A stretch of 64,000 nucleotides of DNA from Avena insularis (lineage: Eukaryota > Streptophyta > Magnoliopsida > Poales > Poaceae). Both the position numbers and the translations under genes were made by a program. The notes under the pieces were generated by a model, which was not told the origin of the DNA, did not search any database, and saw only the letters and a list, made by a program, of their open reading frames with translations. Below are positions 1-12,479 of the stretch, one piece after another. How positions within the stretch are numbered: position 1 is the first letter of the stretch; the number at the start of each line of letters is the position of its first letter. The stretch spans positions 73,518,253 through 73,582,252 of the forward strand of contig CM042688.1 of assembly GCA_023614405.1 (NCBI GenBank), written 5' to 3'.

Positions 1-184
1 GTGTCATTGCATGTGTGTTCTTTCCACAAACCATATATGGATCCACTAGTGTCATTGCATGTGTCCTTTTCACAAACAACATATGGACCCACTAGAGTCA
101 TTGCATGTGTGTTCTTATACTAAAACCAACACTAGAGTCATTGCATGTGTGTTCTTTTCACAAACCACATATGGACCCACTAGA

Positions 185-689
185 GTCATTGCATGTGTGT
201 TCTTATACTAAAACCAGCACTAGAGTCATTGCATGTGTGTTCTTTTCACAAACCACATATGGATCCACTAGTGTCATTGCATGTGTTTTCTTTCCACAAA
301 CCACACATGGATCGACCAGTGGTCATTGCATGTGTGTTCTTTCCACAAACCACACATGGATCCCCCTGAGTCATTGCATGTGTATTCTTTCCACAAACCA
401 CATATGGATCAACCAGTGTCATTGCATGTGTGTTCTTATACCAAAACCAGCACTAGAGTCATTGCATGTGTGTTCTTACACTAAAACCAGCACTAGAGTC
501 ATTGCATGTGTGTTCTTTCCACAAACCACACATGGATCAACTAGTGTCATTGCATGTGTGTTCTTTCCATTAACCACATATGGATCAACCAGTGTCATTG
601 CATGTGTGTTCTTTCCACAAACCACATATGGATCCACTAGAGTCATTGCATGTGTATTGTTTTCACAAACCACATATGGACCCACTAGA
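185..689 (+). repeat. Higher-order composite repeat B-A4-B-B-A4 (505 bp)
   Basis: Unit boundaries read directly: B 185-224, A 225-272, A 273-321 (49-bp form with the extra G after ATCGACCAGT), A 322-369, A 370-417, B 418-457, B 458-497, A 498-545, A 546-593, A 594-641, A 642-689. The sum is 3x40 + 7x48 + 49 = 505 bp. The next B starts at 690. Similar but rearranged orders (one or two B units after three or more A units) recur through the window, so this is the clearest example of the higher-order organisation rather than a fixed period. Confidence 0.85.
594..641 (+). repeat. Representative type A monomer (48 bp)
   Basis: A clean 48-bp unit. The shared 20-nt head is followed by a 21-nt middle beginning TCCACAAACCACATATGGAT and the 7-nt tail CACTAGA. 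It translates without stops in all three forward frames (16-residue periods such as VIACVFFPQTTYGSTS) and in one reverse frame (MTLVDPYVVCGKNTHA type). The next unit starts at 642. Confidence 0.97.
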
Positions 690-729
690 GTCATTGCATG
701 TGTGTTCTTATACTAAAACCAGCACTAGA
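690..729 (+). repeat. Representative type B monomer (40 bp)
   Basis: This 40-bp unit has the same 20-nt head as type A and the same CACTAGA tail, but the middle is ATACTAAAACCAG. Aligned to type A, it is an A unit lacking 8 bp around CATATGGA and carrying a few substitutions. Variants have CTAGC or CCAAC in place of CCAGC. Because 40 is not a multiple of 3, each B unit shifts the reading frame of the array. Confidence 0.97.
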
Positions 730-3700
730 GTCATTGCATGTGTGTTCTTTTCACAAACCACATATGGATCCACTAGTGTCATTGCATGTGTGTTCTTTCC
801 ACAAACCACACATGGATCGACCAGTGGTCATTGCATGTGTGTTCTTTCCACAAACCACACATGGATCCCCATGAGTCATTGCATGTGTGTTCTTATACTA
901 AAACCAGCACTAGAGTCATTGCATGTGTGTTCTTTTCACAAACCACATATGGATCAACCAGTGTCATTGCATGTGTGTTCTTTTCACAAACCACATATGG
1001 ATCCACTAGTGTCATTGCATGTGTGTTCTCTCCACAAACCACACATGGATCCCCCTGAGTTATTGCATGTGTGTTCTTTCCACAAACCACATATGGATCA
1101 ACCAGTGTCATTGCATGTGTGTTCTTATACTAAAACCAGCACTAGAGTCATTGCATGTGTGTTCTTATACTAAACCAGCACTAGATCATTATGTCATTGC
1201 ATGTGTGTTCTTTCCACAAACCACACATGGATCAACCAGGGTCATTGCATGTGTGTTCTTTCCACAAACCACACATGGATCCACTAGTGTCATTGCATGT
1301 GTGTTCTTTCCACAAACCACATATGGACCCACTAGAGTCATTGCATGTGTGTTCTTATACTAAAACCAGCACTAGAGTCATTGCATGTGTGTTCTTATCA
1401 CAAACAACAGATTGATACACAAGTGTCATTGCAAGTGAGATATTTCCACAAACCAAACATGGATCACCCTGAGTCATTGCATGTGTGTTCTTTCCACAAA
1501 CCACACATGGATCCCCCTGAGTCATTGCATGTGTGTTCTTATACTAAAACAAGCACTAGAGTCATTGCATGTGTGTTCTTTTCACAAACCACATATGGAT
1601 CCACCAGTGTCATTGCATGTGTGTTCTTTCCACAAACCACATATGGATCCACTAGAGTCATTGCATGTGTGTTCTTTGACAAACCACACATGGATCCACC
1701 AGTGTCATTGCATGTGTGTTCTTATACAAACCAACACTAGAGTCATTGCATGTGTTCTTTTCACAAACCACATATGGATCCACCAGTGTCATTGCATGTG
1801 TTTTTCCACAAACCACACATGGCACTAGAGGTCATTGCATGTGTGTACTTTCCACAACCCACAATGGATCCACCAGTGTCATTGCATGTGTGTTCTTTCC
1901 ACAAACCACACATGGATCAACCAGAGTCATTGCATGTGTGTTCTTTCCACAAACCACATATGGATCAACCAGTGTCATTGCATGTGTGTTCTTTCCACAA
2001 ACCACATATGGATCCACTAGAGTCATTGCCATGTGTTCTTTTCACAAACCACATATGGACCCACTAGAGTCATTGCATGTGTGTTCTTATACTAAACCAG
2101 CACTAGAGTCATTGCATGTGTTCTTTTCACAAACCACGTATGGATCCAGTAGTGTCATTGCATGTGTGTTCTTTCCACAAACCACATATGGATCAACCAG
2201 TGGTCATTGCATGTGTGTTCTTTCCACAAACCACATATGGATCAACCAGTGTCATTGCATGTGTGTTCTTTCCACAAACCACATATGGATCCACTAGAGT
2301 CATTGCATGTGTGTTCGTTTCACAAACCACATATGGATCCCCTTGAGTCATTGCACGTGTGTTCTTTCCACAAACCATACATTGATCTTATACCAAAACT
2401 AGCACTAGAGGTAATTGCATGTGTTTTCTTTCCACAAACCACATATGGATCAACCTGAGTCATTGCATGTGTGTTCTTTCCACAAACCACATATGGATCA
2501 ACCAGTGGTCATTGCATGTGTGTTCTTTACAAAAAACAAAAAATGAAACAACAATATTCATTGCATGTGTGTTCTTTTCAAAAACCACATATGGATCCAC
2601 TAGAGTCATTGCATGAGTGTTCTTATACTAAAACCAGCACTAGAGTCATTGCATGTGTGTTCTTTCCTAAAACCACACATGATCTAAGTAATTGCATGTG
2701 TGTTCTTTCCACAAACCACATATGGATCAACCAAAGGTCATTGCATGTGTGTTCTTTCCACAAACCACATATGGATCAACCAGAGTCATTGCATGTGTGT
2801 TCTTTCCACAAACCACAAATGGATCCACTAGATTCATTGCATGTGTGTTCTTTTCACAAACCACATATGGACCCACTAGAGTCATTGCATGTGTGTTCTT
2901 ATACTAAAACCAGCACTAGAGTCATTGCATGTGTGTTCTTATACTAAAACTAGCACTGGAGAAATTGCATGTGTGTTCTTATCCACAAACCACACATGGA
3001 TCCACTAGTGGTCATTGCATGTGTTCTTTACACAAACCAGCACATGGATCGACTAGTGGTCATTGCATGTGTTCTTTCCACAAACCACACATGGATCAAC
3101 CAGTGTCATTGCATGTGTGTTCTTTCCACAAACCACACATGGATCAACCTGTGTCTTTGTATGTGTGTTCTTTTCCACAAACCACATATGGATCAACCAG
3201 TGGTCATTGCATGTGTGTTCTTTCCACAAACCACATATGGATCCACTAGAGTCATTGCATGTGTGTTCTTTTTCAAAACCACATGACCCACTAGAGTCAT
3301 TGCATGTGTGTTCTTATACTAAAACTAGCACTAGAGTCATTGCATGTGTGTTCTTTTCACAAACCACACATGGATCCACCAGTGTCATTGCATGTGTGTT
3401 CTTTCCACAAACCACACATGGATCGACTCGTGGTCATTGCATGTGTGTTCTTCCACAAACCACACATGGATCCACCAGAGTCATTGCATGTGTGTTCTTT
3501 CCACAAACCACATATGGATCCACCAGAGTCATTGCATGTGTGTTCTTTCCACAAACCAGCACTAGAGTCATTGCATGTGTGTTCTTATACTAAAACCAGC
3601 ACTAGAGTCATTGCATGTGTGTTCTTTCCACAAACCAGACATGGATCAACCAGTGTCATTGCATGTGTGTTCTTTCCACAAACCACATATGGATCAACCA

Positions 3701-4689
3701 GTGGTCATTGCATGTGTGTTCTTTTCCACAAACCACATATGGATCCACTAGAGACATTGCATGTTTATTCTTTTCACAAACCACATATGGACACAATAGA
3801 TTCATTGCATGTGTGTTCTTATACTAAAACCAGCACTAGATTCATTCAATGTGTGTTCAATAATAAAACTAAGAGTCATTGCATGTGTGTTCTTATACTA
3901 AAACCAGCACTAGAGTTATTGCATGTGTGTTCTTTCACAAACCACATATGGATTCATTTAGTGTCATTGCATGTGTGTTCTTTTCACAAACCACACATGT
4001 ATCCACCAGTGTCATTACATGTGTGTTCTTTGAACAAACCACATATGGATCAACCAGTGGTCATTGAATGTGTGTTCTTTCCCACAAACCACATATGGAT
4101 CCACTAGAGTCATTGCATGTGTGTTCTTTTCACAAACCACATATGGACCCACTAGAGTCATTGCATGTGTGTTCTTATACTAAAACCAGCACTAGAGTCA
4201 TTGCATGTATGTTCTTTCCACAAACCACAAATGGATCCACCAGTGTCATTGCATGTGTGTTCTCTCCACAAACCACACATGGATCGACCAGTGGTCATTG
4301 CATGTGTGTTCTTTCCACAAACCACACATGGATCCCGCTGAGCCATTGCATGTAAGTTCTTATACTAAAATCAGCACTAGAGTCATTGCATGTGTGTTCT
4401 TTTCACAAACCACATATGGATCCACCAGTGTCATTGCATGTGTGTTCTTTCCACAAACCACATATGGATCCACTAGTGTCATTGCATGTGTGTTCTTTTC
4501 ACAAACCACATATGGACCCACGAGAGTCATTTCATGTGTGTTCTTTACACAAACCAACACTAGAGTCATTGCATGTGTGTTCTTTTCGCAAACCACATAT
4601 GGACCCACTAGAGTCATTGCATGTGTTCTTATACTAAAACCAGCACTAGAGTCATTGCATGTGTGTTCTTTACAAACCACATATGATCC

Positions 4690-7600
4690 ACTAGTGTCAT
4701 TGCATGTGTGCTCTTTTCTCAACAAACCACACATGCACCCATATATGTATGTGTTTCTTTCCACAAACCACACATGGATCCTGAGTCATTGAGTCATGTG
4801 TATTCTTTCCACAAACCACATATGGATCAACCAGTGTCATTGCATGTGTGTTCTTATACCAAAACCAGCACTAGAGTCATTGCATGTGTGTTCTTACACT
4901 AAAACCAGCACTAGAGTCATTGCATGTGTGTTCTTTCCACAAAACCACATGGATCAACAATGTCATTGCATGTGTTCTTTCCATTAACCACATATGGATC
5001 AACCGGTGTCATTGCATGTGTGTTCTTCAAAACCACATATGGATCCACTGAGTCATTGCATGTGTGTTCTTTCACAAACACATATGGACCCACTAGAGTC
5101 ATTGCATGTGTGTTTTCTTATACTAAAACCAGCACTAGAGTCATTGCATGTGTGTTCTTTCCACAAACCACATATGGATCAACTAGTGGTCATTGCATGT
5201 GTGTTCTTTCCACAAACCACATGGATCCACTTCAATGTGTTTTCCACAAACCACATATGGATCCCCTAGAGTCATTGCATGTGTGTTCTTATACTAAAAA
5301 CCAGCACTAGAGTCATTGCATGTGTGTTCTTTTTCACAAACCACATGTGGATCACCACTGTCATTGCATGTGTGTTCTTTCCAAAAACCACATATGGATC
5401 CACCAGAGTCATTGCATGTGTGTTCTTTCCACAAACCACATATGGATCCACTAGTGGTCATTGCATGTGTGTTCTTTACAAAACCAACATGGACTAAAGT
5501 CATTGCATGTGTGTTCTTATACAAAAGCAGACTAGATCAGTCATTGCATGTGTGTTCTTATACTAAAACCAGCACTAGAGTCATTGCATGTGTGTTCTCA
5601 CAAACCACACATGGATCAACCAGTGTCATTGTATGTGTGTTCTTTCCACAAACCACATATGGATCTCTGAGTCATTGCATGTGTATTCTTCACAAACCAC
5701 ATATGGACCAACTAGAGTCATTGCATGTGTGTTCTTATACTAAAACCAGCACTAGAGTCATTGAATGTGTATTCTTTACTAAAACTAGCACTAGAGTCAT
5801 TGCATGTGTGTTCTTATACTAAAACCAGCACTAGAGTTATTGCATGTGTCCTTTTCACAAACCACATATGGATCCACTAGTGTCATTGCATGTGTGTTCT
5901 TTCCACAAACCACCATAATGGATCAACCAGGTCATTGCATGTGTTCTTCCACAAACCACATATGGATCAACCTGTGGTCATTGCATGTGTGTTCTTTCCA
6001 AAAACCACATATGGATCCACTAGAGTCATTGCATGTGTGTTCTTTTCAAAAACCACATATGGACCCACTATAGTCATTTAATGTGTGTTCTTATACTAAA
6101 ACCAAAGCACTAGAGTCATTGCATGTGTGTTCTTTCACAAACCACATATGGATCCACTAGTGTCATTGCATGTGTGTTCTTCCACAAACCACATGGATCT
6201 AATTAGTGGTCATTGCATGTGTGTTCTTTCCACAAACCACATGGATCCCTGATGTGTGTTCTATACTAAAACGTCATTGCATGTGTGTTCTTTCCACAAA
6301 CCACATATGGATCAACTAGAGTCATTGCATGTGTGTTCTTTCCAAAACCATATATGCACTAGTGGTCATTGCATGTGTGTTCTTATACACAAACAAACAT
6401 ATAGCACTAGAGTCATTGCATGTGTGTTCTTTCACAAACCACATATGGATCCACTAGTGTCATTGCATGTGTGTTCTTTCCACAAACCACATATGGATCA
6501 CTAGTGTCATTGCATGTGTGTTCTTTTCACAAACCACATATGGATCCACTAGAGTCATTGCATGTGTGTTCTTTTCACAAACCACATATGGACCCACTAG
6601 AGTCATTGCATGTGTGTTCTTATACTAAAACCACACAGGATCAACTAGAGTCATTGCATGTGTGTTCTTATACACAAACCAGGATCACTAGAGTCATTGC
6701 ATGTGTGTTCTTTCACAAACCACATATGGGTCCACTAGAGTCATTGCATGTGTGTTCTTTCACAAACCACATGCACTAGAGTCATTGCATGTGTGTTCTT
6801 TCCACAAACCACACATGGATCAACCAGTCATTGCATGTGTGTTCTTTCCACAAACCACATATGGATCCACCAGTCATTGCATGTGTGTTCTTTTCCACAA
6901 ACCATATGGATCCACTAGAGTCATTGCATGTGTGTTCTTTTCACAAACCATATGGACCCACTAGAGTCATTGCATGTGTGTTCTATACTAAAACCAACAC
7001 TAGAGTCATTGCACGTGTGCTCTTTTCACAAACCACACATGGATCCACCAGTGTCATTGCATGTGTGTTCTTTCCACAAACCACACATGGATCAACCAGT
7101 GGTCATTGCATGTGTGTTCTTTTCACAAACCACACATGGATCCACCAGTGTCATTGCATGTGTGTTCTTTTCCACAAACCACAAATGGATCCACTAGAGT
7201 CATTGCATGTGTGTTCTTATACTAAAACCACATATGGACCCACTAGAGTCATTGCATGTGTGTTCTTATACTAAAACCAGCACTACAGTCATTGCATGTG
7301 TGTTCTTATACTAAAACCAGCACTAGACTCATTGTATGTGTGTTCTTTTCACAAACCACATATGGATCCACTAGAGTCATTGCATGTGTGTTCTTTGCAC
7401 AAACCACATATGGACCACCAGTGAGTCATTGCATGTGTGTTCATTCCACAAACCACATATGGATCCACTAGAGTCATTGCATGTGTGTTCTTTCCACAAA
7501 CCACATATGGATCAACCAATGGTTATTGCATGTGGGTTCTTTCCACAAACCACATATGGATCCACTAGAGTCATTGCATGTGTGTTCTTTCCACAAACCA

Positions 7601-9000
7601 CATATGGACCCACTAGAGTCATTGCATGTGTGTTCTTATACCAAAACCAGCACTAGAGTCATTGCATGTGTGTTCTTATACTAAACCAGCACTAGAGTCA
7701 TTGCATGTGTGTTCTTTCACAAACCACATATGGATCTACTAGTGTCATTGCATGTGTGTTCTTTCAACAAACCACACATGGATCACCAGTGGTCATTGCA
7801 TGAGTGTTCTTTCCACAAACCACATATGGATCAACCAGTCATTGCATGTGTGTTCTTTCCACAAACCACATATGGATCCACTAGAGTCATTGCATGTGTG
7901 TTCTTTACAAACCACATATGGACCCACTAGAGTCATTGCATGTGTGTTCTTATACTAAAACCAGCACTAGAGTCATTGCATGTGTGTTCTTTTCACAAAC
8001 CACATATGGATCCACCAGTGTCATTGCATGTGTGTTCTTTTCCACAAACCACATGGATCAACCAGTGGTCATTGCATGTGTGTTCTTTCCACAAACCACA
8101 TATGGATCCACTAGTCATTGCATGTGTTCTTTTACAAACCACATATGCACTAGAGTCATTGCATGTGTGTTCTTATACTAAAAACACATTCATGCACTAG
8201 TGTCATTGCATGTGTGTTCTTTCCACAAACCAGATATGTATCAACCAGTGGTCATTGCATGTGTGTTCTTTTCACAAACCACATATGTATCAATTAGTGG
8301 TCATTGCATGTGTGTTCTTTCCACAAACCACATATGGATCCACTAGAGTCATTGCATGTGTGTTCTTTTCACAAACCACATATGGACCCACTAGAGTCAT
8401 TGCATGTCTGTTCTTATACTAAAACCAGCACTAGAGTCATTGCATGTGTGTTCTTTCCACAAACCACATATGGATCCACTAGTGTCATTGCATGTGTGTT
8501 CTTTCCACAAACCACACATGGATCCACACGTGTCATTGCATTTGTTTTCTTTCCCACAAACCACAATGGTATACCCTGAGTCATTGCATGTGTGTTCTCT
8601 CCACAAACCACATATGGATCAACCAGTGTCATTGCATGTGTTCTTTCCACAAACCACACATGGATCACTAGAGTCATTGCATGTGTGTTCTTTCCACAAA
8701 CCAGCACTAGAGTCATTGCATGTGTGTTCTTTCCACAAACCACACATGGATCAACTAGTGTCATTGCATGTGTGTTCTTTACACAAACCACATATGGAGC
8801 AACTAGTGTCATTGCATGTGTGTTCTTATACTAAAACCACACTTATGGATCCACTAGAGTCATTGCATGTGTGTTCTTTCCACAAACCACATATGGATCC
8901 ACTCAGAGTCATTGCATGTGTTCTTTCCACAAACCACAGCATGTGTGTTCATATACTAAATCCAGCAGTAGTTTCATTGCATGTGTGTTCTTTGGACAAA
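4690..9000. repeat. Degenerate zone of the satellite
   Basis: Units here are frequently shortened or scrambled. Examples are a truncated unit joined to an incomplete B at about 6240-6285, ACTAAAGTC and CTAGATCAGTC junctions near 5490-5545, loss of the AT of CATATGG at several places between 5210 and 8060, and a broken pair at 8925-8980. Head sequences remain recognisable, so the satellite is continuous. Density of small indels is clearly higher than in the 12.5-40 kb part. This fits either an older, less homogenised part of the array or locally poor assembly. Confidence 0.75.
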
Positions 9001-12000
9001 CCACATATGGTTCCACTAGTGTCATTGCATGTGTGTTCTTTCCACAAACCACACATGGATCCACCAGTGTCATTGCATGTGTGTTCTTTCCACAAACCAC
9101 ACATGGATCCCCCTGAGTCATTGCATGTGTGTTCTTATACTAAAACTAGCACTAGAGTCATTGCATGTGTGTTCTTTTCACAAACCACATATGGATCAAC
9201 CAGTGTCATTGCATGTGTGTTCTTTCCACAAACCACATATGGATCCACTAGTGTCATTGCATGTGTGTTCTTTTCACAAACCACATATGGACCCACTAGA
9301 GTCATTGCATGTGTGTTCTTATACTAAAACCAGCACTAGAGTCATTGCATGTGTGTTCTTTCACAAACCACATATGGACCCACTAGAGTCATTGCATGTG
9401 GATCTTAAACTAAACCAGCACTAGGATTCATTGCATGTGTTCTTTTCACAAACCACATATGGATCCACTAGTGTCATTGCATGTGTGTTCTTACCACAAA
9501 CCACACATGGATCGACCAGTGTCATTGCATGTGTGTTCTTTCCACAAACCACACATGGATCCTCCTTAGTCATTGCATGTGTTCTTTCCACAAACCACAT
9601 ATGGATCAACCCGGTTGTCATTGCATGTGTGATCTTATACCAAAACCAGCACTAGAGTCATTGCATGTGTGTTCTTATACTAAAACTAGCACTAGAGTCA
9701 TTGCATGTGTGTTCTTTCCACAAACCACACATGGATCAACCAGTGTCATTGCATGTGTGTTCTTTTCCACAAACCACATATGGATCCACTAGAGTCAATG
9801 CATGTGTGTTCTTTTCACAAACCACATATGGACCCACTAGAGTCATTCCATGTGTGTTCTTATACTAAAACAAGCACTAGAGTCATTGCATGTGTGTTCT
9901 TTTCACAAACCACATATGGATCCACCAATGTCATTGCATGTGTGTTCTTTCCTCAAACCACACATGGATCGACCAGTGGTCATTGCATGTGTGTTCTTTC
10001 CACAAACCACACATGGATCCCCCTGAGTCATTGCATGTGTGTTCTTTCCACAAACCACATATGGATCAACCAGTGTCATTACATGTGTGTTCTTATACCA
10101 AAACCAGCACTAGAGTCATTGCATGTGTGTTCTTATACTAAAACCAGCACTAGAGTTATTGCATGTGTGTTCTTTCCACAAACCACACATGGATCAACCA
10201 GTGTCATTGCATGTGTGTTCTTTCCACAAACCACATATGGATCAACCAGTGGTCATTGCATGTGTGTTCTTTCCACAAACCACATATGGATCAACCAGTG
10301 GTCATTGCATGTGTGTTCTTTTCCACAAACAACATATGGATCCACTAGATTCATTGCATCTGTATTCTTTTCACAAACCACATATGGACCCACTAGAGTC
10401 ATTGCATGTGTGTTCTTATACTAAAACCAGCACTAGAGTCATTTCATGTGTATTCTTATACTAAAACTAGCACTAGAGTAATTGCATGTGTTCTTTCCAC
10501 AAACCACATATAGATCAACCAGTGTCATTGCATGTGTGTTCTTTCCACAAACCACATATGGATCAACCAGTGGTCATTGCATGTGTGTTCTTTCCACAAA
10601 CAACATATGGATCCACTAGATTCAATGCATCTGTATTCTTTTCACAAACCACATATGGACCCACTAGAGTCATTGCATGTGTGTTCTTATACTAAAACCA
10701 GCACTAGAGTCATTTCATGTGTATTCTTATACTAAAACTAGCACTAGAGTAATTGCATGTGTGTTCTTTCCACAAACCACATATGGATCAACCAGTGGTC
10801 ATTGCATGTGTTCTTTCCACAAACCACATATGGATCCACTAGATTCATTGCATCTGTATTCTTTTCACAAACCACATATGGACCCACTAGAGTCATTGCA
10901 TGTGTGTTCTTATACTAAAACCAGCACTAGAGTCATTTCATGTGTATTCTTATACTAAAACTAGCACTAGAGTAATTGCATGTGTGTTCTTTCCACAAAC
11001 CACATATGGATCAACCAGTGGTCATTGCATGTGTGTTCTTTCCACAAACCACATATGGATCAACCAGTGGTCATTGCATGTGTGTTCTTTTCACAAACAA
11101 CATATGGATCCACAAGAGACATTGCATGTGTGTTCTTTTAACAAATCACATATGGATCCACTAGAGTCATTGCATGCGTGTTCTTATACTAAACCAGCAC
11201 TAGAGTCATTTCATGTGTGTTCTTATACTAAACTAGCACTAGAGTAATTGCATGTGTGTTCTTATACTAAAACCAGCACTAGAGTCATTGCAAGTGTGTT
11301 CTTATAAAACCAGCACTAGAGTCATTGCATGTGTGTTCTTTTACTAAAACCAGCACTAGAGTCATTGCATGTGTGTTCTTTCCACAAACCACACATGGAT
11401 CAACCAGTGTCTTTGCATGCCTGTTCTTTCCACAAACCACATATGGATCAACCAGTGGTCATTGCATGTGTGTTCTTTTCCACAAACCACATATGGATCC
11501 ACTAGAGTCATTGCATGTGTGTTCTTTTCAAAAACCACATATGGACCCACTAGAGTCATTGCATGTGTGTTGTTATACTAAAACCAGCACTAGAGTCATT
11601 GCATGTGTGTTCTTTTCACAAACCACATGTGGATCCACTAGTGTCATTGCATGTGTGTTCTTTCCACAAACCACACATGGATCGACCAATGGTCATTGCA
11701 TGTGTGTTCTTTCCACAAACCACACATGGATCCCCCAGAGTCATTTCATGTGTGTTCTTTCCACAAACCACATATTTATCAATCAGTGTCATGTGTTCTT
11801 ATACCAAACAGCACACTAGAGTCACTAGTCCATTGCATGTGTGTTCTTATACCAAAACCAGCACTAGAGTCATTGCATGTGTGTTCTTTCACAAACCACA
11901 CATGGATCAGCAGTGTCGTTGCATGTGTGTTCTTTCCACGAACCACATATGGATCAACCGATGGTCATTGCATGTGTGTTCTTTTCCACAAACCACATAT

Positions 12001-12479
12001 GGATCCACTAGAGCCATTGCATGTGTATTCTTTTCACAAACCACATATGGACCCAATAGAGTCATTGCATGTGTGTTCTTATACTAAAACCAGCACTAGA
12101 GTCATTGAATGTGTGTTCAATACTAAAACTAGCACTAGAGTCATTGCATGTGTGTTCTTATACTAAAACCAGCACTAGAGTTATTGCATGTGTGTTCTTT
12201 TCACAAACCACATATGGATCTACTAGTGTCATTGCATGTGTGTTCTGTCAACAAACCACACATGGATCAACCAGGTCATTGCATGTGTGTTCTTTTCACA
12301 AACCACATATGGATCCAGTGGTCATTGCATGTGTGTTCTTTCCACAAACCACATATGGATCCACTAGAGTCATTGCATGTGTGTTCTTTTCACAAACCAC
12401 ATATGGACCCACTAGAGTCATTGCATGTGTGTTCTTATACTAAAACCAGCACTAGAGTCATTGCATGTGTGTTCTTTTC

